Shown: positions 1 to 6,673 of the stretch, piece by piece
How the letters are laid out: every line of letters begins with the position of its first letter
Position numbering within the stretch: the stretch's first letter is position 1
NCBI GenBank assembly: GCA_003023665.1
Contig: PXYR01000011.1
Location: forward strand, 1-21,838
Direction: 5' to 3'
Source: Bacteroidota bacterium
GTDB taxonomy: Bacteria; Bacteroidota; Bacteroidia; Flavobacteriales; Schleiferiaceae
Length of the DNA: 21,838 nt
Translations under genes and position numbers: made by a program
The notes under the pieces: model-generated
What the model was told of the DNA's origin: nothing
Databases searched by the model: none
Seen by the model: the letters and a program-made list of their open reading frames with translations, nothing else

Positions 1-1138
1 ATTGGTTAGGAAGATTTCCTTTGCGGTAGAAGTTCTGCTCGTACATGCGCGTTGAGTCGCCGCCCATACTACCATAGAAGTTGGTGTTCGCCTTGTACGA
101 GAAAGAACCGTTGTAACCAATGGTCTTACCATTGTCCTTTTTCATTTGATTACCGCCGCTTATACCTAATGAGCCATTTACGGGCATCAATCTCGATTGC
201 GCCGCCAGAACAGGAGCGAAGCTTTGGGTAAGCTCTGTGGTTATTGGGTCGTCCAAAGCAGGGTTTGGAATGCCGCTGTAGATGTATTGGTTGGGTAATG
301 GGTTGGTTCTAAAACCGCTATCGAATCCTAAGAAATCAGTTATGGATCCTTGGTGACCCAGTCCTTGAATCAGGTGCATGCCGGGAGTATAGCCCAACGA
401 AGAACTAATATTCAGTGTCTTTTTAGTTGGGAAATCGACCAATTCAATGTTGACAAGACCTCCGGAGAAATCAGCGGGTAAATCTGCGGTGAGCGTTTTA
501 AGTACCACAATATTTTGAAGGATGTTTGTCGGGAAAATGTCCATCTGCAGCGAGTTACGGTCAGGATCTAATCCAGGAATATCCATGCGCATTAACTGCG
601 TCTTCGTGTAACGGTCCCCTAGTCCGCGAACAAACACATATTTACCCCCTTGAATACTAACACCAGGTACACGGGTTACAGCCGCGGCAGCATTTCCGTC
701 ACCAACGCGTTTGAAATTCTGTGCGGATATACCATCCATCACCGTAGCACTCTTCTTTTTCACGTCTAAAAGGGCACTTTCTGTATTCCGCATAGCAGAT
801 GCTGTAACGGTGACTGTCATCAATTCATTGGTAGAAGGCATGAGGCGAAGGTTTTCGAATGCAGCGACCTTACCTGCTTCAACCTTTACACCAGAGATGG
901 TTAAAGTAGCTAAACCTAAAAAGCTGACCTCCAAATCATAAGTACCTGGTTCCAAGCTCAATTCAAAGTTCCCGTCAAAATCTGTAAAAGCCACCGCTCC
1001 AACAGAAGGAACTTGCGCACTGGCATAAAAAAGAGCTTCACCAGTTTCGTCCTCATAAACCGTTCCGCGGACAATACCATTCTGCGCGTACGAAAGAATA
1101 CTAAAAAGAAGTGCAGTAAATAGCGCTTTGATTTTCAT
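1..1138 (-). CDS. TonB-dependent outer-membrane receptor, N-terminal part (cut by window edge)
   Basis: The frame is open from an ATG at 1138 down to the window edge, giving 379 residues without a stop; the C-terminal barrel lies outside. Residues 1-18 form a signal peptide ending in SYA, followed by QNG. Residues about 21-100 match a carboxypeptidase-regulatory-like beta-sandwich (TVYEDETGEALFYA, then TDFDGNFELSLEPGTYDLEV), the usual extra N-terminal domain of Bacteroidota receptors. A TonB plug follows at about 130-235, with VFVRGLGDRYTKT at 168-180, DPDRNSLQMDIFP at 191-203 and LPADFSGGLVNIEL at 220-233. Such receptors take up large or scarce ligands across the outer membrane using TonB energy. 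The substrate cannot be read from this part. The lipoprotein gene upstream on the same strand is separated by a terminator and a repeat site, so the two may be co-regulated rather than strictly co-transcribed. Confidence 0.93.
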   Translation of the reverse strand, partial: MKIKALFTALLFSILSYAQNGIVRGTVYEDETGEALFYASAQVPSVGAVAFTDFDGNFELSLEPGTYDLEVSFLGLATLTISGVKVEAGKVAAFENLRLMPSTNELMTVTVTASAMRNTESALLDVKKKSATVMDGISAQNFKRVGDGNAAAAVTRVPGVSIQGGKYVFVRGLGDRYTKTQLMRMDIPGLDPDRNSLQMDIFPTNILQNIVVLKTLTADLPADFSGGLVNIELVDFPTKKTLNISSSLGYTPGMHLIQGLGHQGSITDFLGFDSGFRTNPLPNQYIYSGIPNPALDDPITTELTQSFAPVLAAQSRLMPVNGSLGISGGNQMKKDNGKTIGYNGSFSYKANTNFYGSMGGDSTRMYEQNFYRKGNLPNQ

Positions 1139-1172
1139 AGAGTTTACTCTTCGTTTCAAAGTGCAAAACACG

Positions 1173-1206
1173 AAAAAAGGTTCGAAACCAATGTCTCGAA
1201 CCTTTT
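1173..1206 (-). terminator. Intrinsic terminator after the lipoprotein gene
   Basis: A perfect 11-bp inverted repeat is present: AAAAGGTTCGA at 1175-1185 pairs with TCGAACCTTTT at 1196-1206 around a 10-nt loop. Read on the minus strand, the stem ends in a T run (complement of A1173-A1178), as in a Rho-independent terminator. It lies 35 bp past the lipoprotein stop codon and 35 bp before the receptor start. It would end or attenuate read-through from lipoprotein into receptor, or sit in the receptor's leader if that promoter lies further upstream. Confidence 0.7.
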
Positions 1207-1230
1207 AATGTTCCTTTAACTTTATGTTAA
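1205..1230 (-). promoter_or_regulatory. Triple TTAA direct repeat, candidate Pho-type operator (site B)
   Basis: TTAA occurs at 1205-1208, 1216-1219 and 1227-1230, an exact 11-bp period. On the minus strand the units read TTAACATAAAG, TTAAAGGAACA and TTAAAAGG. Direct repeats at 11-bp spacing are the typical binding geometry of OmpR/PhoB-family regulators, and TTAACA is the known Bacillus PhoP half-site. The site lies upstream of the TonB receptor and overlaps the right arm of the terminator. No perfect TAnnTTTG follows at ideal distance; a weak match, GCACTTTG, sits at 1157-1164. Binding is inferred. Confidence 0.4.
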
Positions 1231-1240
1231 TTACCTGCTC

Positions 1241-2449
1241 TTAGAAAGCACCTTTCATTGCTGCATAGGTCCAGGAAAGTTTACTTTCATCGGCACCAAC
1301 TGTAGGAGCAGTAACCACTGTAGCGAATGTTGTTGGGTCCCAAGCTGAAATAGCGCCTGATTTATCCATGAATACTTCAGCAAGCGTTTTCCCTGCCGAA
1401 TAATTGGTCATGTCTATTTCGATTGAGGCAAAGTTCAACAAACCGTTTTCGAAGTTGTACGCACCGCCCGTTTCATCAATTTCCCAATCACCTGCATCAT
1501 CAAATCCTGTGATGTAGATGTTCTGAACGGTACCCATTGCTGAATCACGGAAGTCAGCAATCTCCGCAGTCATGCCGTAGAGGGTTCCATTGGTAGCAGT
1601 AAAACCTGCACCAGTTGTGCCTTCTGGACCATCTACTTCCATGCCATGATCTGAATCTGGGCCTGCAATGTACACGAAGTTATCTATGGTACCTGAATAA
1701 GCTTGATCAATGTCGTAGGCATCATCACCTTGTGCCCAAACAACAATGTTAGACGCATTTACAGAGCCGCCAAAGAATTCTACGCCGTCATCCACGTTTG
1801 CTACTACTTCGATATGGTTAACTACTGTGGCAGATCCAACACCAGCTAGCGTAATTCCGTTGATTTCATTACCGTCACCAATTAAGGTGCCGCCGTGGCG
1901 AACACTGACGTATTGGATAGAACCAGAATTATCTGCTGCATTTGTACCGCCATACACAGCGTAGGCCTCATTTGCAGGAAGACCTTCAATGAGTGCAGTG
2001 GCTGCATCCGCTGAAATGGGTGCATAACCTAGAACGATTAGGCCGCCCCAAAGACCTGCGTCTGTTTCATCTAGGTTGGTGCCTGCTTGATCGCCCACGG
2101 TAATGTTGTCTAAAATCGATGTCATAATGATCGGAGCACTTTCTGTTCCTTGGGCATCAATCTTTCCACCTTGCGCGATGATTAAAGTAGATGCATTTGC
2201 GCCGTCTCCTTCTTTACCTTTTATAATCGTTCCAGGTTCAATGGTAAGTTCTATTCCTTCCGGAACAACAACGCGACCGTTTAGAACGTAGATGGAATCT
2301 CCACTCCAAGTTTCATTCGCTGATAGAACACCAGCTTTGTTTACTTCTAATGGATTCAGGTTTGGGTCTACTGGACCGCCACCGTTTCCACCACATGATG
2401 CGAGCAGTGAGGCAGCAGCTGCGATGGTAATTAGTTTGTTGAAATTCAT
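1241..2449 (-). CDS. Secreted Gly/Asp/Asn-rich lipoprotein, probable beta-helix fold
   Basis: A 402-residue protein with a lipoprotein signal: short basic start, hydrophobic stretch and lipobox L16-A17-S18-C19, followed by GGNGGGP, a flexible linker after the lipidated cysteine. The mature part is rich in G, D, N, T and short beta-like segments. A conserved-looking core runs through SIQYVSVRHGG, VVNHIEVVANVDDGVEFFGG, NIVVWAQGDDAYDIDQ and DHGMEVDGPEG. The regular runs of hydrophobic residues ending in Asn or Asp fit a right-handed parallel beta-helix, but I cannot name a Pfam family with certainty. Related Bacteroidota lipoproteins are often given unhelpful automatic names. It probably sits on the outer membrane facing outward, possibly binding ligand for the adjacent TonB receptor; that role is inferred from position and from the shared upstream repeats. 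Confidence 0.85.
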   Translation of the reverse strand: MNFNKLITIAAAASLLASCGGNGGGPVDPNLNPLEVNKAGVLSANETWSGDSIYVLNGRVVVPEGIELTIEPGTIIKGKEGDGANASTLIIAQGGKIDAQGTESAPIIMTSILDNITVGDQAGTNLDETDAGLWGGLIVLGYAPISADAATALIEGLPANEAYAVYGGTNAADNSGSIQYVSVRHGGTLIGDGNEINGITLAGVGSATVVNHIEVVANVDDGVEFFGGSVNASNIVVWAQGDDAYDIDQAYSGTIDNFVYIAGPDSDHGMEVDGPEGTTGAGFTATNGTLYGMTAEIADFRDSAMGTVQNIYITGFDDAGDWEIDETGGAYNFENGLLNFASIEIDMTNYSAGKTLAEVFMDKSGAISAWDPTTFATVVTAPTVGADESKLSWTYAAMKGAF

Positions 2450-2477
2450 TTTTATTGTTTCTTGTTTTTTAACACTG

Positions 2478-2521
2478 CAAACAAAACGGAGCTATGTTAA
2501 TCGGAGGTTAAGCATTCTTAA
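2478..2521 (-). promoter_or_regulatory. Candidate Pho-type operator plus -7 element upstream of the lipoprotein (site A)
   Basis: TTAA occurs at 2497-2500, 2508-2511 and 2518-2521 (spacing 11 and 10 bp). Minus-strand units are TTAAGAATGC, TTAACCTCCGA and TTAACATAG. The last repeat ends 11 bp before TTTGTTTG (2485 to 2478), a one-mismatch copy of the Bacteroidota -7 consensus TAnnTTTG. Activator repeats replacing the upstream promoter element just ahead of the core element is how PhoB/PhoP class II promoters are built. The lipoprotein start codon is about 28 bp further on. Which regulator binds is inferred from the adjacent response-regulator gene. Confidence 0.45.
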
Positions 2522-2597
2522 ACCTTCTGTAAGTCCTCGTTTTGAGATTATTATGATTTTGTAAAGGCAATGTAAACCGCTGAAATAGGTGCTTCTC

Positions 2598-2631
2598 TTG
2601 TGATATTTTAACGATTGAAAATGTAACTTTG
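2598..2631 (+). promoter_or_regulatory. Candidate promoter of the two-component operon
   Basis: TAACTTTG at 2624-2631 is an exact match to the Bacteroidota -7 element TAnnTTTG. A TTG at 2598-2600 lies 23 bp upstream, at the long end of the accepted spacing for the -33 element. Transcription would begin near 2638, leaving a leader of about 15 nt before the ATG at 2653. This also argues against the TTG at 2641 as translation start. Confidence 0.5.
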
Positions 2632-2652
2632 GTTAATTAATTGAACAGAACT

Positions 2653-3345
2653 ATGAAGGCTTCTAAAGCAAAGATTTTATTGGTTGATGACGAACCGGAC
2701 ATCCTTGAAATCGTTGAATACAATCTAAAAAATGAGGGATACAAGGTATACACTGCTTCAAGCGGTATAGAAGGTGTCTCACTCGCAAAAGAAGTAAAGC
2801 CAGATTTGATATTACTTGATGTAATGATGCCAGAAATGGATGGTATTGAGGCTTGTGATCAAATCCGGAAAATCCCAAGTTTAGAACATACTATCATTGC
2901 TTTTCTTACTGCTCGAGGCGAAGATTATTCACAAGTGGCAGGTTTTGAAGCAGGTGCGGATGATTACATTACTAAACCTGTTAAACCTAAAGTGCTTATT
3001 TCTAGACTAAAAGCTCTTTTGCGCAGACGACCAACCGCAGGACAGAAAGTTCCGGAGCGCATGAAATTAGGTGATTTGACCATTGATCCAGAACGCTATC
3101 ATATTGAACTTGCTGGTAATGTATTAGACCTGCCAAGAAAGGAGTTTGAATTACTAAGTCTTTTAGCAAGTAAGCCAGGAAGAGTCTTTTTAAGAGAAGA
3201 GATTATGGATAGAATTTGGGGCACTTCTGTAATTGTTGGTGGTCGCACAATTGACGTACATATTAGAAAGTTGCGAGAAAAAATTGGAGATGATCGCATA
3301 AAAACGGTAAAAGGTGTAGGCTATAAATTTGAGGCTCAAGATTGA
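2653..3345 (+). CDS. PhoB/OmpR-type response regulator
   Basis: A 230-residue two-domain regulator. The receiver domain (about 7-122) has the acidic pair D12-D13, phospho-acceptor D56 in LLDVMMPEMDG, T86 and K108 in ITKP. The winged-helix Trans_reg_C domain (about 135-228) contains PRKEFELLSLLASKPG, the recognition-helix region GGRTIDVHIRKLREKIG and the wing KTVKGVGYKF. This is the OmpR/PhoB layout at its usual length. I chose the ATG at 2653 rather than the in-frame TTG at 2641, because the candidate promoter places transcription start near 2638 and homologues begin just before the KILLVDDE strand. The stop overlaps the kinase start by one base (TGATG), so the two are translationally coupled. 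The TTAA repeats beside the neighbouring genes suggest, but do not prove, that this is the PhoB orthologue. Confidence 0.93.
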   Translation: MKASKAKILLVDDEPDILEIVEYNLKNEGYKVYTASSGIEGVSLAKEVKPDLILLDVMMPEMDGIEACDQIRKIPSLEHTIIAFLTARGEDYSQVAGFEAGADDYITKPVKPKVLISRLKALLRRRPTAGQKVPERMKLGDLTIDPERYHIELAGNVLDLPRKEFELLSLLASKPGRVFLREEIMDRIWGTSVIVGGRTIDVHIRKLREKIGDDRIKTVKGVGYKFEAQD

Positions 3346-4367
3346 TGAAGTTCGGTCGACTCATTCCTGTATCTTTTGTATTGGCTTTGCTATTTACAGG
3401 ACTTGGTATAGGGTTATTCTATTTGAAAGTCCAGAATCCATCTATACCTAATATTATTTGGTTACTATTATTTTTTCTGGGGGTTTTAGGGCTTTTAATG
3501 GTCGCGATTTATAGAAATATAACATTGAAAATTCGTGGTATCCAAGAGCGAATTGTAGCTGGAGGTATTGAATCTATTGACATAAACTCTAATAAAACCA
3601 TGACACTAGAAATGCTTGAGGTGGCCGTAGATGATTGGACCGCAAAGCAAGCGCGGGTTGTGGAGGAATTAGAGAGTCGTGAAGAGTTTCGCAGGGAGTA
3701 CATGGGTAATGTAAGCCACGAACTGAAGACTCCCATATTTAACATACAAGGGTATGTGTTAACCCTTTTGGATGGTGCAAAAGACGATCCTAAGATTGCA
3801 GCAAAGTTTCTCAAAAGAGCAGCCAAGTCTGTTGAACGCATGACTTCACTTATAAAAGATATGGATGTCCTCTCAAAAGTGGAATCTGGGCAGTACGACA
3901 TCCGACTTGAACCAGTTCAACTAGGCGTTCTAATAGAAGATACCCTTCAGGGCGTTGAATCATTTGCTAGAAAAAATGACGCTAAAATATCTGTTGAAAT
4001 CAAGGTTGATGAACAGGATGAAGTTCTTTGCGATTCAGCTAGAATAGAGCAAGTTTTAGATAATCTTATTGTGAATGCAATAAAGTATAGTGATAAGAAT
4101 AAGCAGGTCAAACTGGTGGTTGACGAACTCGAATCCAAATTACAATTTAGTGTTATTGATAATGGGTTTGGAATACCTCAAAAAGACTTAGGTAGGGTTT
4201 TCGAACGATTTTATCGCGTAGACAAGGCACGTTCTAGAGATGCCGGTGGATCGGGCCTGGGTCTCTCTATTGTCAAGCACATCATTGATAGACACAATGA
4301 AACTATTGTAGTGGATTCTGAGGAGGGCAAGGGTACTGAATTTAAGTTTACCTTGGCCAAAGCATAA
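3345..4367 (+). CDS. Membrane sensor histidine kinase, PhoR-like
   Basis: A 340-residue kinase with two N-terminal membrane segments (about 7-27 and 36-56) joined by a very short outer loop, so there is no large periplasmic sensor domain. A linker of about 60 residues leads to the HisKA domain with phospho-acceptor H125 in SHELKTP. The ATPase domain shows the N box (NLIVNAIKYS, N244), DNGFGIP (272-278), FERFYRVD and GGSGLGLSIV (301-310). All catalytic motifs are intact. The short sensor part and partnership with a PhoB-type regulator resemble PhoR-type kinases, which sense phosphate transport status through partners rather than binding a ligand. No PAS domain is evident in the linker. The start is the ATG at 3345 overlapping the regulator stop. 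It should phosphorylate the adjacent regulator. Confidence 0.92.
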   Translation: MKFGRLIPVSFVLALLFTGLGIGLFYLKVQNPSIPNIIWLLLFFLGVLGLLMVAIYRNITLKIRGIQERIVAGGIESIDINSNKTMTLEMLEVAVDDWTAKQARVVEELESREEFRREYMGNVSHELKTPIFNIQGYVLTLLDGAKDDPKIAAKFLKRAAKSVERMTSLIKDMDVLSKVESGQYDIRLEPVQLGVLIEDTLQGVESFARKNDAKISVEIKVDEQDEVLCDSARIEQVLDNLIVNAIKYSDKNKQVKLVVDELESKLQFSVIDNGFGIPQKDLGRVFERFYRVDKARSRDAGGSGLGLSIVKHIIDRHNETIVVDSEEGKGTEFKFTLAKA

Positions 4368-4415
4368 TCGTTTAAAACCTCTTGCACTTCGCTTAAGACA
4401 GTGCATAATTCGAGT

Positions 4416-4423
4416 TATTTTTG
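4416..4423 (+). promoter_or_regulatory. Candidate -7 element upstream of tryptophan dioxygenase
   Basis: TATTTTTG matches TAnnTTTG and lies 23 bp before the ATG at 4447, within the only gap (79 bp) between the kinase and the dioxygenase. No TTG sits at good spacing upstream. A small inverted repeat, TGCACT/AGTGCA (4383-4388 and 4400-4405), just ahead may be a weak terminator of the kinase operon. Confidence 0.3.
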
Positions 4424-4446
4424 AATGAACTCAACGAGCAACCGTT

Positions 4447-5418
4447 ATGGAATGGAGTCCTGAATTAATGCGTAAACTTGAGGCGCTTAGAGCAAAAATT
4501 GAAGCGACCGATCAAGACTTCGAAACCTATGTAAATGGCTGGCAGTTGCAGCGCTTTCAAAACTATTGGGACTATATCCAATTAGATACTTTATTGAGTT
4601 TACAGCGCCCTACTACAGAGGTAGAAGATGAGCCTATATTTATCATTTACCATCAGATTACAGAGCTTTATTTCAAATTAGCGCGAATTGAAATTGATGC
4701 TATTGCAAAGTCGTCGGATTCAACCGTCCCAGAATTTATAGAACGGGTACAACGAATCAATCGCTACTTTGGCGCCTTGCGCGGAAGTTTTGGCGTGATG
4801 GAGCTGGGGATGAAGAAAGAAGAGTTTTTGGCATTCAGAGATGCCCTGGCACCAGCTTCAGGATTTCAAAGCGTTCAATATCGCATTATAGAACTGGGTT
4901 GTTCACCACTTATAAATCTTGTGCCTGAGAATCTTCGAGAATCTCTTAATAACGCTTCTATTGAAAAACAATTGGAGCATATTTATTGGAAAAGCGGGGC
5001 TACCGTGGAAGACACTGGCAAACCTGCATATACGGCTACTCAATTCATAGAAAAATATTGGGATGATCTGCTCTTTACAGCGGAAGCATACGAACATTGT
5101 AATATTTGGCAACGATTTCAAGAGCTACAAAGTAAAGCGAATACAGAGGAATTAGCTGAAGTGAAAAATGCACTTCGGGCACTTGATTTAAACGTGAACG
5201 TCAATTGGCCGCTGCAACATTATAAAACAGCTGTGCGCTATTTGTCTAAAAAGCCAACCGATATTCCTGCCACAGGAGGGACCAATTGGCAGAAATATCT
5301 CCCGCCGCGGTTTCAACGGCGCATATTCTTTCCAGAGCTTTGGACAGAACAGCAAAAAGCTGAATGGGGAAAAAGTTGGGTCCATGAAGTATTGGCAGAA
5401 TTAGAAGGAGCGCATTAA
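4447..5418 (+). CDS. kynA: Tryptophan 2,3-dioxygenase
   Basis: Heme enzyme opening the indole ring of L-tryptophan with O2 to give N-formylkynurenine, the first step of the kynurenine route. At 323 residues it is longer than the roughly 280 residues of many bacterial forms. Family motifs are present: DEPIFIIYHQITELYFK (61-77) with H69 at the active-site histidine position, GFQSVQYR (139-146), H258 in LQHYKTAVRYL at the proximal heme-ligand position, and ATGGTNWQKYL (275-285), the tryptophan-binding loop that reads GTGGS/T in classical enzymes. The protein is divergent but has what the fold needs, matching the Bacteroidota branch of the family. The stop codon touches the start of the M23 peptidase gene, so the two are coupled. 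No other kynurenine-pathway gene is in the window. Confidence 0.87.
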   Translation: MEWSPELMRKLEALRAKIEATDQDFETYVNGWQLQRFQNYWDYIQLDTLLSLQRPTTEVEDEPIFIIYHQITELYFKLARIEIDAIAKSSDSTVPEFIERVQRINRYFGALRGSFGVMELGMKKEEFLAFRDALAPASGFQSVQYRIIELGCSPLINLVPENLRESLNNASIEKQLEHIYWKSGATVEDTGKPAYTATQFIEKYWDDLLFTAEAYEHCNIWQRFQELQSKANTEELAEVKNALRALDLNVNVNWPLQHYKTAVRYLSKKPTDIPATGGTNWQKYLPPRFQRRIFFPELWTEQQKAEWGKSWVHEVLAELEGAH

Positions 5419-6654
5419 ATGGGTACCAAAAAAATCGCATGGATAGCAGTGGCATCCATTTTCTTAGTGTTGATTATTTGGGTGATTTCAGCTAATGAAG
5501 TTCAAGATGCTACACAGATAGAATCAACGGAACAAATTGAAAAAGAACCTTCTTATTACTTAACCTTGCCTTCAGATACCCTGAGATTTGAACAGCATCA
5601 AGTAAAGTCTGGCGAAAGTTTTGGCGCGTTGCTGGGCAAGAGAGGAATCAGTACTAAACAAATCTATCAAATTGCGGCAGCAGTAGAAGATAACTTTAAT
5701 GTACGCAGGATTCGCGCTGGGGTAGAAGTTCAATTTGCTACGGGTGATAGTTCATTGTTTCCAGCGTATTTTATTTATCCAGAAAGCAAATTTGAGTATT
5801 GGATTATTGGCTTAACGGATTCCATTTTCGCTAAAAAGGTAGAAAAACATAGGGAGGTGCGTCAGCGCGCCATTTCTGGCACAATTGATGACGCATTATA
5901 CCTAAGCGTTGGTCGAGCAGGAGGAACTCAAGCCCTTGCGATGTCCTTGGTAGAAGTGTATGCCTGGAGTATAGATTTCTTTAGGCTTCAAAAAGGCGAT
6001 GCTTTTTCTGTTCTTTACGAAGAGGAATACGTAGATGATACCATCTATGTGGGGCTGAAAAGGATACTCGCAGCCAATCTTACTCATGTGGGAAATGACT
6101 TTTATGCATTTCCATATGAAAATGAATTGGGTTTCAATGACTATTACGATGAGGATGGACGAAGTTTGAGAAAGACTTTCCTCCGTGCTCCGCTAAATTT
6201 CACGAGAATATCTTCAAGATACAGTGGAAGAAGGTTTCATCCCGTTCAAAAAAGGTGGAAAGCCCATTTGGGGACGGATTATGCAGCACCTACGGGCACG
6301 CCAATCATGTCTACGGCAGACGGCGTTATCATTGCAGCAAAGTATACTTCGGCTAATGGTAATTATGTTAAGGTTCGGCACAACAGTACCTACACTACTC
6401 AGTACTTGCATATGAGCAAGATTAAGCCCGGAATTAAGAATGGTGTTCGGGTTAAACAAGGAGATGTCATTGGTTACGTGGGATCTACAGGTCTAGCAAC
6501 TGGACCACACGTCTGCTACCGCTTTTGGGTGAACGGCAAGCAAGTGGATCCCTACAAGCAAAAACTTCCGGATGCGAAGCCTTTAGAAGGGGAGCGAATG
6601 GACGCATACAAATCTTACATGGCGTCGCTTAAAAAAGAGCTTGACGCGCTTTAG
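5419..6654 (+). CDS. M23-family envelope metallopeptidase with H-V-C in place of HxH
   Basis: A 411-residue protein with one N-terminal membrane anchor (about 6-24), a central region resembling the LysM/OapA-like and helical parts of MepM/ShyA-type peptidases (HQVKSGESFGALLGKRGIS at 60-78), and a LytM/M23 domain at about 265-380. The metal site has H283-x3-D287 (HLGTD), H331 in YLHMS, and H364-V-C366, where classical enzymes have H-x-H. In LytM the second histidine of HxH is a zinc ligand, so here cysteine would have to serve. I recall the same GPHVC form in other Bacteroidota homologues, so it is probably a family trait, not decay. The expected role is a peptidoglycan endopeptidase or an activator of cell-wall enzymes. 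The ATG directly abuts the dioxygenase stop. Confidence 0.9.
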   Translation: MGTKKIAWIAVASIFLVLIIWVISANEVQDATQIESTEQIEKEPSYYLTLPSDTLRFEQHQVKSGESFGALLGKRGISTKQIYQIAAAVEDNFNVRRIRAGVEVQFATGDSSLFPAYFIYPESKFEYWIIGLTDSIFAKKVEKHREVRQRAISGTIDDALYLSVGRAGGTQALAMSLVEVYAWSIDFFRLQKGDAFSVLYEEEYVDDTIYVGLKRILAANLTHVGNDFYAFPYENELGFNDYYDEDGRSLRKTFLRAPLNFTRISSRYSGRRFHPVQKRWKAHLGTDYAAPTGTPIMSTADGVIIAAKYTSANGNYVKVRHNSTYTTQYLHMSKIKPGIKNGVRVKQGDVIGYVGSTGLATGPHVCYRFWVNGKQVDPYKQKLPDAKPLEGERMDAYKSYMASLKKELDAL

Positions 6655-6673
6655 GTATGTTGGCTTTTTTGAA

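Noticed and set aside
2600..2640. TTAA/TAAC copies around the regulator promoter as an autoregulatory operator
   Set aside because: Copies at 2608, 2633 and 2637 have no 10-11 bp period; AT-rich background explains them.
2641..2652. TTG start for the response regulator
   Set aside because: It lies almost at the predicted transcription start, and the ATG at 2653 fits the receiver domain start better.
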